Translations under genes and position numbers: made by a program
Shown: piece after piece, positions 48,929 to 57,011 of the stretch
How the letters are laid out: each line of letters begins with the position of its first letter
How positions within the stretch are numbered: the stretch's first letter is position 1
The notes under the pieces: generated by a model
The model's database searches: none
Told to the model about the DNA's origin: nothing
The model's input: only the letters and a program-made list of their open reading frames with translations
Assembly: GCA_964422295.1 (NCBI GenBank)
Contig: CAYRAM010000001.1
Location: 62,001 to 126,000, forward strand
Direction: 5' to 3'
DNA: 64,000 nt
Source of the DNA: UBA12191 sp964422295
GTDB taxonomy: Bacteria > Planctomycetota > UBA8108 > UBA1146

Positions 48929-51151
48929 TCACTGGCTATTTTTATCGATAACCAGTCTCAGGCAATCGATTGCCGCATCACTGACACTTCCGCCTTTTTC
49001 CTTGTCAAAAATCAGTTCCACGATGACTTTCCTGCTCCCTTGGGGAATCGGATTCTCGCTTTCACACCTTATCATGCCGTTCTTGTTTCCACGATGGGAT
49101 GCCTGGATCGGGCCTAAGGTATCGCTGGCGAGAGCCGTATCTTCTTCGTCATAAAAGGTGATTGAAACTTGTGCTTGGTCCCCTTGTTGCTTCCAGCCGC
49201 CGAGCCAGGCGGACAGATTGTAGCGGGATCCCTTGTCGATGGCTCGTCTGAGTTTCTTCAATTCGATGACCTGTCGAAGGGTGGTCCTCATCGACACATC
49301 TCCGATGGTTCCATGAAGGAAATAATTTTTGCCGGCTCCGTCCGGGACCGGGAGGTGATCCCCCTCATCGAGAGCGTAGCCATTCCAAGGTTGAACCATC
49401 ACCGGAGTGTCACTGTCAGCGGATTCCCATGCTGAGATGATGCCTGCTCTTGCAATCTTGCCGGAACCAGCGGTCACCTGATCCGCCTCAGCGCCAGGAT
49501 TGATGATGATGTTCGTGCCGAGTCTTGTTGCTGAAAACACTTTCCCCGCTTGCCCGACTTGTGGGAGAGTCTCACTGGCGTTACCGATGATTCGAAGCCG
49601 GCCACTGTGGCGACCGGAGATCTTTTCGCAATACTCCTCTGCCAACTCTGAACCGCCGATGACGACATTGTGAATGGCCACCGGGTGGAATCGTGTAAGC
49701 CTTTCCAGTTCAAGCAGCAAGCGGTCGAGATCATTGCAGCGCCCTCCCCAAGGCTCCCCATCGGACAGGAAGTAGATGAATCGGCACTCCGGATCTTCCA
49801 GCGCTGCTTCGATGCTTTCCAGATAAGCGAATCTGCATGTTCCTTGGCGGGCAAACCATTGGGTTGCAATCTGAGCATTTTGCGGCGAAATCGGAGCCAA
49901 TCTCGGGAAGACACGCTCGATGGTTGCGTTCCAGGGGTCGTCATAAGGTTCACGAAACAACACCAGATTGAATCGAGGCTGTTCACTGCGCGGGAGTGTA
50001 ATCCACTTTTCCAACATCGTATCGATTTCAATCCGTGCAGCCTCCAGGCGGGTTCTTCCGCCAAAGTCACCATTCATGGACCCCGATAGATCGAAGAGGA
50101 ATACGGCGTCCGCAGCGAGGACAGGCAAATCAAAAAAGACGATTGTCGGTCCATCTTTGGCTGCAGCATTGCCCACCCCTTCTGCGGGAGCTCGCAGCCA
50201 GCCACCGGGGGCGCGCTCACCTTTGACCACAGTGTTGCGTGGTGAGGGGTACATCTGTGCAAAGTTGGTCCATGCCCTGGGATCGACCGGTTTCTTTTCG
50301 CCGGTAAGGTCGGAGAGGGCGTGATGCCAATCAAAGAGATCCGGATTGCCTATCTCCTCAGGAAGGGTATCGAGCAACAGGTCGATCGAGATCGGTTTCC
50401 AGATTTCCAGCAAGGCTTCCACAGCTCGACGACGGACTCGCCAATCACGATTTTCCAATGCCGAGGTCATAATTTCGCGGGTACTGCTTTGCCAATCTTC
50501 GATCGGGATTTCAGCCAATGCCTGAACGATCGCGATGCGGACTTGGTGACCTCCTGATTTGGGGATTCGTTTCCAGGTTCGCGAGAGTTCTTTTTGGTGG
50601 GAAGTGACGTGATCTGCCTTGAGGAAATCGATGGCGTCCACGATTTCCAGTGCATTTTTGCTGCGTAATTTTCGAAGGGCAGAAGAGCGCTGGCTTTTTG
50701 TGGTGTTCGGGCGGACCAGCGCAGGAAAGGCTCCGGGGATTTTCAGTTTTGCGCCGCAAGTTTCGAGCATTTGGTCGATGGATTCGGATTTGGGGTGGCG
50801 CTTTGCAATTTCCACGAGTGCCCGCGTTGCCGAAATCCTCAGTTGGGACTCGTTTCCCTGTATCCACATCCGCAGGAGGTCCAAGTCTTGCTCGGTTCCC
50901 AATTTGCCGATGAGATCGCAGACGATGGCGGGTAGTTGAGGCAACTTTTGATCCCTCAGGATCATCTTTCGAACGCTGTCACACACCGGGGCAGCATCCA
51001 ACTTGCACAAAGCGACGACTGCTTCCTCGACGACGATCGGATCTCGGGAAAGAAGTTTGTCCAGGAGTTCAGCGGGGACTGTGGAGTCGATGCCTGGCAT
51101 TGGCATCAAACAATTGAAGCAAGTTACCAGGGCGAGCAAGGTCCCGTACAC
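48929..51151 (-). CDS. HEAT-repeat plus von Willebrand A domain protein
   Basis: A 740-residue protein. A short hydrophobic N-terminus may be a signal peptide. Residues of about 30-265 are HEAT-like helical repeats (LRISATRALVEIAKRHP, QVRIAIVQALAEIPIEDW, DWRVRRRAVEALLEIWKP). A VWA domain starts near 345 with a complete MIDAS motif DLSGSMNGD (353-361) and continues with FIYFLSDGEPWGG. The last 170 residues look like a beta-sandwich (YFLHGTIGDVSMRTTLRQVI, RYNLSAWLGGWKQQGDQAQVS), ending RKVIVELIFDKE. Probably an exported protein that holds partners by metal-dependent adhesion. GTG 51151 is supported by AGGAGG six bases upstream. It lies between a DUF481 barrel and the radical SAM gene on the same strand. 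Confidence 0.8.
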   Translation of the reverse strand: MYGTLLALVTCFNCLMPMPGIDSTVPAELLDKLLSRDPIVVEEAVVALCKLDAAPVCDSVRKMILRDQKLPQLPAIVCDLIGKLGTEQDLDLLRMWIQGNESQLRISATRALVEIAKRHPKSESIDQMLETCGAKLKIPGAFPALVRPNTTKSQRSSALRKLRSKNALEIVDAIDFLKADHVTSHQKELSRTWKRIPKSGGHQVRIAIVQALAEIPIEDWQSSTREIMTSALENRDWRVRRRAVEALLEIWKPISIDLLLDTLPEEIGNPDLFDWHHALSDLTGEKKPVDPRAWTNFAQMYPSPRNTVVKGERAPGGWLRAPAEGVGNAAAKDGPTIVFFDLPVLAADAVFLFDLSGSMNGDFGGRTRLEAARIEIDTMLEKWITLPRSEQPRFNLVLFREPYDDPWNATIERVFPRLAPISPQNAQIATQWFARQGTCRFAYLESIEAALEDPECRFIYFLSDGEPWGGRCNDLDRLLLELERLTRFHPVAIHNVVIGGSELAEEYCEKISGRHSGRLRIIGNASETLPQVGQAGKVFSATRLGTNIIINPGAEADQVTAGSGKIARAGIISAWESADSDTPVMVQPWNGYALDEGDHLPVPDGAGKNYFLHGTIGDVSMRTTLRQVIELKKLRRAIDKGSRYNLSAWLGGWKQQGDQAQVSITFYDEEDTALASDTLGPIQASHRGNKNGMIRCESENPIPQGSRKVIVELIFDKEKGGSVSDAAIDCLRLVIDKNSQ

Positions 51152-51241
51152 TGCGATCCTCCTGCCGCACAGACTATTCCGGCAAGTTTATTGTCACGAC
51201 GAATTCATCGCCGGCAAGGGGATCCTTTGCTGTTGCCGGAG

Positions 51242-52264
51242 TCAGAACGATTTTGAGTAGCCAACGCCGAGGAGGAACTCCAGATCATTCTCCCTTACTC
51301 CCGCTGGGGGACTGCTGTCATGTCTGGCATTGATCTGTGCATTGAGAGAGAAACCGCCGATCACCCGGGTTCGCAGGCCGAGGCGGGATTGTGCAAGCAG
51401 ATCATCCGGATCGTCCATCGAAACGAAGATGGTGTGATCGTGAAAGAGTGTTAATTGCCCGTCCCCTACGATCCACTCGGCATTCCCTGCAACTCTGAGG
51501 GTGCTGGCAGATTCATCTTCAGCAACTTTGAAATCCTCATTCAATGCGGAGATTCCGGCTTCTTCCGACCAGGACATCTCTTTGCTGTCTACGACCTGAA
51601 TCCCTGCCCCAATCCCGGCAGTAGTACGCAATGAAAGATCGGCAAATCCATCATTGCGTGCACCGAAACTGGTGTAGAGAAACCAGTCCTCCTCTGGGAA
51701 AAAGTCGTACTTCAATTCTGCACCGGTGGATCTTTTGCTGACGACGAGATTGTCTTCTGCGTAGGTCCAGTCAAACTTCGATACGAAGCGGTGAGTCAGG
51801 TAGCGAAACTTGTAATCGAGGTTCATGACGGCAGAAGTGGTCTCTGTGTTTCCGGATGTTTTCGATCCGTTCAAAGTGATCGTCGCCTTCTGGGTCGAAG
51901 TGGGTGGAGAGGCGGGTGTCGGATTGATGGCGACCAAGCTGTTTTCCGGCAAGTTGGTTTCCACCAAATCGCTTTTGATCAACCAGCCACCTTTTGCCGT
52001 CCCCGTCAGAATGCCTTCGATGATCATCCCGGTATTGGTGACAATGGTCGCCTTCTCACCCAAACTGAGACCCCTGATCTTCTCCTTTGGAATCGAGACT
52101 TCACCGATTCCTGCGATTTCCATTCGGTATTGGCCTTCTTCGTATTGAATGATCGATCCGACCAAAGTTGAGCCATCCTGCAATTCGATGATGTCCTTGT
52201 TGGCGTAGTCGATTTCGTCGAGCGCATTCAGAGACAACACGAGAAGTAACAGAGGGATAGACAT
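51242..52264 (-). CDS. DUF481 outer-membrane beta-barrel-like protein
   Basis: A 340-residue protein with a signal peptide (SIPLLLLVLSLNALD). Residues 20-115 form a small beta domain (LQDGSTLVGSIIQYEEGQYRM, VSIPKEKIRGLSLGE) like those that precede DUF481. From about residue 125 alternating hydrophobic strands follow (KATITLNGSKTSGNTETTSA, ELKYDFFPEEDWFLYTSFG, GLRTRVIGGFSLNAQINARH), ending in Phe (VGYSKSF), as outer-membrane barrels do. The role of DUF481 proteins is unknown. ATG 52264 has AAAGGAAA upstream; an in-frame TTG immediately precedes it. It supports the presence of an outer membrane. Confidence 0.85.
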   Translation of the reverse strand: MSIPLLLLVLSLNALDEIDYANKDIIELQDGSTLVGSIIQYEEGQYRMEIAGIGEVSIPKEKIRGLSLGEKATIVTNTGMIIEGILTGTAKGGWLIKSDLVETNLPENSLVAINPTPASPPTSTQKATITLNGSKTSGNTETTSAVMNLDYKFRYLTHRFVSKFDWTYAEDNLVVSKRSTGAELKYDFFPEEDWFLYTSFGARNDGFADLSLRTTAGIGAGIQVVDSKEMSWSEEAGISALNEDFKVAEDESASTLRVAGNAEWIVGDGQLTLFHDHTIFVSMDDPDDLLAQSRLGLRTRVIGGFSLNAQINARHDSSPPAGVRENDLEFLLGVGYSKSF

Positions 52265-52379
52265 CAAAGTTTCCTTTCGGGATGGTGTTGGGCAGGTGGA
52301 AGAGGAGGATACACTGCCGTAGGTCAGCAGTGGAACCGGAATTCACTGTGGTCGGATTTCTGGAGTACGGGGTATCGCA

Positions 52380-53339
52380 TTGAGTGAATCGGGGTCAACA
52401 ACCCATCGCCGCCACCCCCATCGGTACGGTCCTGCAGCTTTGGCATCGGCGCTGTTTGCCTTGCTGGTGGCATTGCCACTGGCGTTGTTGCCGCCAAAGG
52501 TGGCTTGTTGGCTGGCGGGAAGGTTGGTCACACCTGCTTGGTGGTTGGCACGCCGTCGGCGTCGGGTAACCCTGAGCAATCTGCGCCACGTCTATGGTTC
52601 AATTTGGAGTGAAACCCAAATCCGCAAGGTCGCCCGTGAATCTTGGCGTAGAGTTTCTCTCAGTGCAGTAGAGGCGTTGCAGATTCGCCGCTGGCTCGCA
52701 GATCCCCGATTCCACGATCGTGTCGATTGGGTCGGGCCTTGGGAAGAGTTGGAGCGGAGGCACCGGGAGGGTGAGCCATTTCTATTGGTCAGTGGTCACC
52801 TCGGTCCTTTTGAAGTGATTCTGCCGCTTCTCGTGCATCGAGGCTGGCGGCTCGATCTGCTGTCGAGGCATATCAAGAACGGCTATGTCCACTGGGCATT
52901 GAATGCAATTCGGTCAGGGACGGTTCCTGGCATCCTCGATCCCGCCGGGGCACTTCCCGAGATGGGACGGTCTCTTCGATCAGGGAAGTGCCTCGCCATG
53001 TTGGTGGATCAGAACACTCGGGATGGACTTCACATTCCCTTTCTCGGGCGTGCGGCGGGGACGATCCCGGTGGTCGGCGTGTTGCAACGGCGTTACCAGG
53101 TCCCGGTGGTTTATCTTCTTGCACGCCGAATCGAGGAAGGCAGCCGGTATCGCCTGTCTTGTGAAATTGCGGATCTTCCCGAGGGGGAGAACCTGCGCGA
53201 GCACATCGACCAGGTGACCCGTGCGGTCAGCGGTCGATTGGAGCATTGGATCCGCGAAAATCCTGCCGATTGGCTGTGGATGCACCAACGCTGGAAACAC
53301 CGCTCAGACGGCACCCGGGAAGTCCTTCTCGCGGAGTAA
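52380..53339 (+). CDS. LpxL/HtrB-family lysophospholipid/lipid A acyltransferase
   Basis: A 319-residue acyltransferase with an N-terminal membrane helix (ALASALFALLVALPLALLPP). Family motifs: TLSNLRHVYGSIWSETQIRK, the catalytic His-x4-Glu in VSGHLGPFEVILP, LVDQNTRDGLHIPFLGR and WLWMHQRWKHR near the C-terminus. LpxL-type enzymes add secondary acyl chains to lipid A; a role in another glycolipid is possible. The start is TTG 52380; no nearby ATG would keep the N-terminal helix. It is 128 bases upstream of purC. Divergent from the DUF481 gene. Confidence 0.88.
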   Translation: MSESGSTTHRRHPHRYGPAALASALFALLVALPLALLPPKVACWLAGRLVTPAWWLARRRRRVTLSNLRHVYGSIWSETQIRKVARESWRRVSLSAVEALQIRRWLADPRFHDRVDWVGPWEELERRHREGEPFLLVSGHLGPFEVILPLLVHRGWRLDLLSRHIKNGYVHWALNAIRSGTVPGILDPAGALPEMGRSLRSGKCLAMLVDQNTRDGLHIPFLGRAAGTIPVVGVLQRRYQVPVVYLLARRIEEGSRYRLSCEIADLPEGENLREHIDQVTRAVSGRLEHWIRENPADWLWMHQRWKHRSDGTREVLLAE

Positions 53340-53467
53340 GCAATCATTTGGAAACCGGACTGACAGGGGTAGCGACCGCACCGGAGCAAGGTACTCTGTC
53401 TTTCTCGGGCAATTCGACCATCGCTGTCGGACTTGTGCTTTTCGATGACGACTGGAAAGGAATCAGC

Positions 53468-54382
53468 GTGCACCCAACCGCCATTCGCGAGATCAGTGTT
53501 CCGGGACATGAACCGATCCTTCGTGGCAAAGTCCGCGACATCTTTGATCTGGGGGATCACCTGTTATTGGTGACCAGTGACAGGGTTAGCGCTTACGACG
53601 TGGTGTTGCCCCAAGGGATTCCCGAAAAGGGTGCGATTTTGACCCAGTTGACCCATTGGTGGCTGGATCGATTGCCCACAGAGATTCGTCACCACTTGGT
53701 ATCAACGAACCCCGCAGACTTTCCGGAACCATTCCGCAGCATTGCTGAGGAGTGGGGTCCGCGAGCGATGCTGGTCAAGAAACTCGACATGATCCCGGTG
53801 GAATGTGTCGTCCGGGGTTACGTCGTCGGGAGTGGTTGGAAAGACTATCAGGCCTCCGGCTCGATCTGCGGGATTCCGCTTCCGGAGGGTCTGCAACAGG
53901 CGGATCGTATCGACGATCCGATTTTTACCCCTGCGGCAAAGAACCATGATGGGCACGATGAAAATATCTCCATCGAAAGAGCAGGGGAGATGGTCGGCCA
54001 TGATTTGATGGATCACCTCAAGAATCTGTCGGTGGAAATCTTCTCCCACGGTCGAGAGCATGCAGCGAGTCGCGGGTTGATCCTTGCCGATACCAAATTT
54101 GAATTTGGCATCGATTCGGAAGGTCCGGTTTTGGCAGATGAAGTGCTCACTGCAGACTCTTCTCGCTACTGGCCTGCGGACGAATATCGAGTCGGAACCA
54201 GCCCTCCATCCTTTGACAAGCAGTACGTCCGCGATTACCTCGCATCGGTCGGTTGGACCGGGGAGGGCTCTCCCCCCGATCTTCCTGCAGAGGTGGTCGA
54301 AGGTACGACTGCGCGTTATCAGGAGTTGTTTGAGAGAGTCACCGGCGTCGAATGGGAGACCTGGAAGGAACAGATGTCATGA
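53468..54382 (+). CDS. purC: Phosphoribosylaminoimidazole-succinocarboxamide synthase
   Basis: ATP-dependent ligation of aspartate to CAIR in purine synthesis. 304 residues, the longer SAICAR synthetase type (yeast Ade1-like) instead of the 240-residue E. coli type. Motifs: RGKVRDIFDLGDHLLLVTSD, RVSAYDVVLPQGIPEKG, PVECVVRGYVVGSGWKDY, the NHDGHDENIS loop and LADTKFEFGID. GTG 53468 has AAGGA six bases upstream; the frame is open upstream but runs into the acyltransferase gene. The stop overlaps purE (ATGA). Confidence 0.95.
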   Translation: MHPTAIREISVPGHEPILRGKVRDIFDLGDHLLLVTSDRVSAYDVVLPQGIPEKGAILTQLTHWWLDRLPTEIRHHLVSTNPADFPEPFRSIAEEWGPRAMLVKKLDMIPVECVVRGYVVGSGWKDYQASGSICGIPLPEGLQQADRIDDPIFTPAAKNHDGHDENISIERAGEMVGHDLMDHLKNLSVEIFSHGREHAASRGLILADTKFEFGIDSEGPVLADEVLTADSSRYWPADEYRVGTSPPSFDKQYVRDYLASVGWTGEGSPPDLPAEVVEGTTARYQELFERVTGVEWETWKEQMS

Positions 54383-54882
54383 ATCACAAGGTTCTCGTCG
54401 TCATGGGTAGCGACAGCGACTGGTCTGTCATGGAAACCTGTGTTGAGCAACTGCACAAATTTGAAATCGAGGCGGAAGTGCGAGTCTGTTCCGCCCACAG
54501 AACCCCCGAGGTTGCGCACCATCTCAGTAGCACTGCTGCCGCTGAAGGTTATGCGGCGGTCATCGCCGCTGCGGGCCATGCCGCCCATCTCGCCGGCGTA
54601 ATGGCTGCAAGCACGACGCTGCCGGTGATCGGAGTCCCCATCGATTCTAGTGCCCTCGATGGCCTCGATGCCTTGCTCGCAACGGTACAGATGCCTCCAG
54701 GAGTACCGGTGGCAACGGTCGCCATCGGCAAGCCTGGAGCGACCAATGCGGCGATCTTTGTCGCCCAAATCATCGGTAGTTCCGATGCGACGATGCGAGC
54801 CCGTCTCGATGAGCACAAAGCAACGATGGCGAGCAAGGTCGCTGCGAAGGATGAAGCTCTGCGAGGCAAGGTTCGAGGCTAG
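54379..54882 (+). CDS. purE: 5-(carboxyamino)imidazole ribonucleotide mutase
   Basis: Converts N5-CAIR to CAIR, the step before PurC. 167 residues. The class I signature is clear: VVMGSDSDWSVMETC, VRVCSAHRTPEVAHHL, IAAAGHAAHLAGVMAA (with the active-site His) and PVIGVPIDSSALDGLDALL. ATG 54379 overlaps the purC stop by four bases. The partner PurK is not in the window. It converges with the DCC-family gene; the 37-base gap holds two copies of AGGTGCCAGG (54881-54890, 54893-54902). Confidence 0.96.
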   Translation: MNHKVLVVMGSDSDWSVMETCVEQLHKFEIEAEVRVCSAHRTPEVAHHLSSTAAAEGYAAVIAAAGHAAHLAGVMAASTTLPVIGVPIDSSALDGLDALLATVQMPPGVPVATVAIGKPGATNAAIFVAQIIGSSDATMRARLDEHKATMASKVAAKDEALRGKVRG

Positions 54883-54919
54883 GTGCCAGGCAAGGTGCCA
54901 GGAGTCTGATCTCTGGGAT

Positions 54920-55816
54920 TCAGAAGTTGAAGGCCAGCGGTTGAAAACCGGTCCAAAGGGTCGCACCGCCAAGTGTCACTGCGAGAGTCGTGGTGAGCTG
55001 GGCGGTGAGACCCTTTTTTCCTTCTTCGACTCCCAGCCACCGCCAATAGTTTTGAACCCACGCCGCTGAAATGGTGACGTGGGTCATGCACACCACGATC
55101 AGCGGAACCTCCGTCAGCAGTGCAGGAACCGCCAGAATCATTCCGCTTCCCAGCAGGGAAGTGACCAGCACAAAGGACTGGACCGCAATCAGGTCCACGA
55201 ATCTATGGTTCCCGGTTAATTGATGAATCAGGGCGTTAGCTGTGAGGATGACCATGATCAGCAGAAAGGAAGGCGCCGGGCCAGTCAGGGGATTCAGTGA
55301 TTCGAAGCCGTTTCCCACCCCAAGCCAGGAGTGGAATGCCGTCACCAATGAAGGGGCCAGTAAAATGAAAATCAGCGAGATGGACCCCCGGAATGCTTTT
55401 ACCCAACCCGGTTCAGGAAGGAGGGGGTCTGGAGCAGTGGGAGGGGGAACGACGATGCGGCGCCACGATGCGACCAGACGGTAGCCGAGGGTCATGATCC
55501 AGAAAACTGGAAGCCCATCGAGAGTTCGGGTCAGAAGACCTGGAAACCGACGCTGAAGAATCCACCGAAATGCCGCCGCACCGGTCAACGCTTGGGTGCG
55601 GTTCTCCAAGAGAAGCACGATTTCACCCGCACGCCGATGTTGATCGAGAACCTTGCGATCCTCACCGGTGACGAGCGTTGCTGCGCTCGTTTCTAGATCG
55701 CCGAGGAGTCCCCACTTCTGGAGTCCGCGGATGCTGCCGACACAGATCCTGCAATCTCCATCGAATGCCAATAAAGGAGGAGAAGTTTCAATGGGTGTCG
55801 CTTCTGCTTCGCTCAA
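54920..55816 (-). CDS. DCC-family (DUF393) protein with membrane C-terminus
   Basis: A 298-residue protein. The N-terminal domain is a DUF393 thiol-disulfide-oxidoreductase-like fold with the family motif FDGDCRICVGSI (Asp-x-Asp-Cys-x2-Cys) near residue 20, then ALTGAAAFRWILQRRFPG. The C-terminal half has four to five hydrophobic helices (SLIFILLAPSLVTAFHS, FLLIMVILTANALIHQL, LIAVQSFVLVTSLLGSG, LLTEVPLIVVCMTHVT). The likely start is TTG 55816, overlapping the mtnA stop; a GTG at 55876 would extend the protein into mtnA. It follows comEC and mtnA on the same strand. Biochemical function unknown. Confidence 0.8.
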   Translation of the reverse strand: MSEAEATPIETSPPLLAFDGDCRICVGSIRGLQKWGLLGDLETSAATLVTGEDRKVLDQHRRAGEIVLLLENRTQALTGAAAFRWILQRRFPGLLTRTLDGLPVFWIMTLGYRLVASWRRIVVPPPTAPDPLLPEPGWVKAFRGSISLIFILLAPSLVTAFHSWLGVGNGFESLNPLTGPAPSFLLIMVILTANALIHQLTGNHRFVDLIAVQSFVLVTSLLGSGMILAVPALLTEVPLIVVCMTHVTISAAWVQNYWRWLGVEEGKKGLTAQLTTTLAVTLGGATLWTGFQPLAFNF

Positions 55817-56901
55817 CGAGACACCTTGCGGATGGGGGTGAAGGGGGGTTGCAGAATGCCCTCTTCGGTGATCCACCCCTTGATCATGGAAGCTGGCGTG
55901 ACATCGAATGCAGGGTTGCCGTAGCGAGCATCCCCTCCAGGACGATCCTTGCCCAGAGGAGACCAGATTTCGCTGTCGTCCCGTTCCTCGATAGGGATGT
56001 CGGTCCCGCTCTCCACTTGAAAGTCAAAGGTGCTGGATGGAGCAGCGATGTAAAACGGCACATCGTGAGCGGCTGCCAACGTTGCCAGCATGTAGGTTCC
56101 AATCTTGTTGGCGGCGTCTCCGTTTGCTGCAATCCTGTCTGCACCGGTGATGACCATGTCGATCTTGTTGCGTTGGAAGTAACTTCCTGCGGCACCATCA
56201 CAGATGACTTCCACAGGGATACCACGCTTTTGCAGTTCCCAGGCGGTAATCCTGGATCCTTGCAAAAGGGGGCGGGTTTCGTCGGCGATGACCTGGAATC
56301 GACAGCCCGATTCCCAAGCGGAATAGAGGACAGACAACGCCGTTCCCGATCCAGCGGTCGCCAATGCACCTGCATTGCAGTGGGTCAGAACTGTCCCGCC
56401 CTCTGGAATCAGGGGAGAACCGGAGGTGCCGATTCGTCGACAAAATTGCTGATCTTCTTTTTCGATGATTTGCGCTTCTTGCAGCAATCTCTGTCGAAGG
56501 GCGATCCCATCCGCCCCGCCACTGTGCTCAGACTTCAGCACTTCCATCATGCGATCGACCATCGTGGCGAGGTTGACAGCGGTAGGGCGGCAATTTCTGA
56601 CCTGTGGAGCGATGGCAGTGAGGTGATGAAAGATCTCCGTCGAATCGGTGAGATGTCGTGTCGCCAGGCAGAGCGCATAAGCCCCTGCAACTCCGATGGC
56701 GGGGGCACCACGGACGGCGAGACGGACGATGGCGTCGATCACCTCATCGGTGCTGTGCAAATCGATCACCACTTCTTCATGGGGAAGCAGGGTTTGATCC
56801 AAAAGTTGCAGAGAGCCATCGAGCTCACCCCTCCAGCGAAGTGTGAACACCTCTTGCAGCACCGGATGATCGGGTCGTGCTTCTCGTTCTCGGTTATGCA
56901 C
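55813..56901 (-). CDS. mtnA: S-methyl-5-thioribose-1-phosphate isomerase
   Basis: Aldose-ketose isomerase of the methionine salvage pathway, related to eIF2B. 362 residues. Motifs: RGAPAIGVAGAYAL, THCNAGALATAGSGTALS with the catalytic Cys, ADETRPLLQGSRITAWEL, and TGADRIAANGDAANKIGTY with the catalytic Asp. It ends with YGNPAFDVTPASMI. No other methionine salvage gene is nearby, though ahcY of the methyl cycle is in the window. It is 110 bases after comEC and its stop overlaps the DCC gene start. Confidence 0.95.
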   Translation of the reverse strand: MHNREREARPDHPVLQEVFTLRWRGELDGSLQLLDQTLLPHEEVVIDLHSTDEVIDAIVRLAVRGAPAIGVAGAYALCLATRHLTDSTEIFHHLTAIAPQVRNCRPTAVNLATMVDRMMEVLKSEHSGGADGIALRQRLLQEAQIIEKEDQQFCRRIGTSGSPLIPEGGTVLTHCNAGALATAGSGTALSVLYSAWESGCRFQVIADETRPLLQGSRITAWELQKRGIPVEVICDGAAGSYFQRNKIDMVITGADRIAANGDAANKIGTYMLATLAAAHDVPFYIAAPSSTFDFQVESGTDIPIEERDDSEIWSPLGKDRPGGDARYGNPAFDVTPASMIKGWITEEGILQPPFTPIRKVSR

Positions 56902-57011
56902 TCTGAAATCCTCTCACGGGGACAGAGCCCATGATGAAGCACGCTCCCCATGGGGCAAGTTGGTGGGACCCCGTCGATGGGAGATCTTTCGCAGGTTCCC
57001 CTTCGATGAGA

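Noticed and set aside
52312..52332. CACTGC-N9-GCAGTG dyad between the DUF481 and LpxL-like genes
   Set aside because: Six-base arms with a nine-base spacer, no T run and no link to a known regulator; too weak to call an operator or terminator.
54881..54902. Two copies of AGGTGCCAGG right after purE
   Set aside because: Short direct repeat in a 37-base gap; no further copies noticed, and no sign of a mobile element or attachment site.
55678..56934. Long open frame (418 codons) antisense to mtnA
   Set aside because: Opposite mtnA with its catalytic motifs; protein text is low in hydrophobic order and has no family signs.
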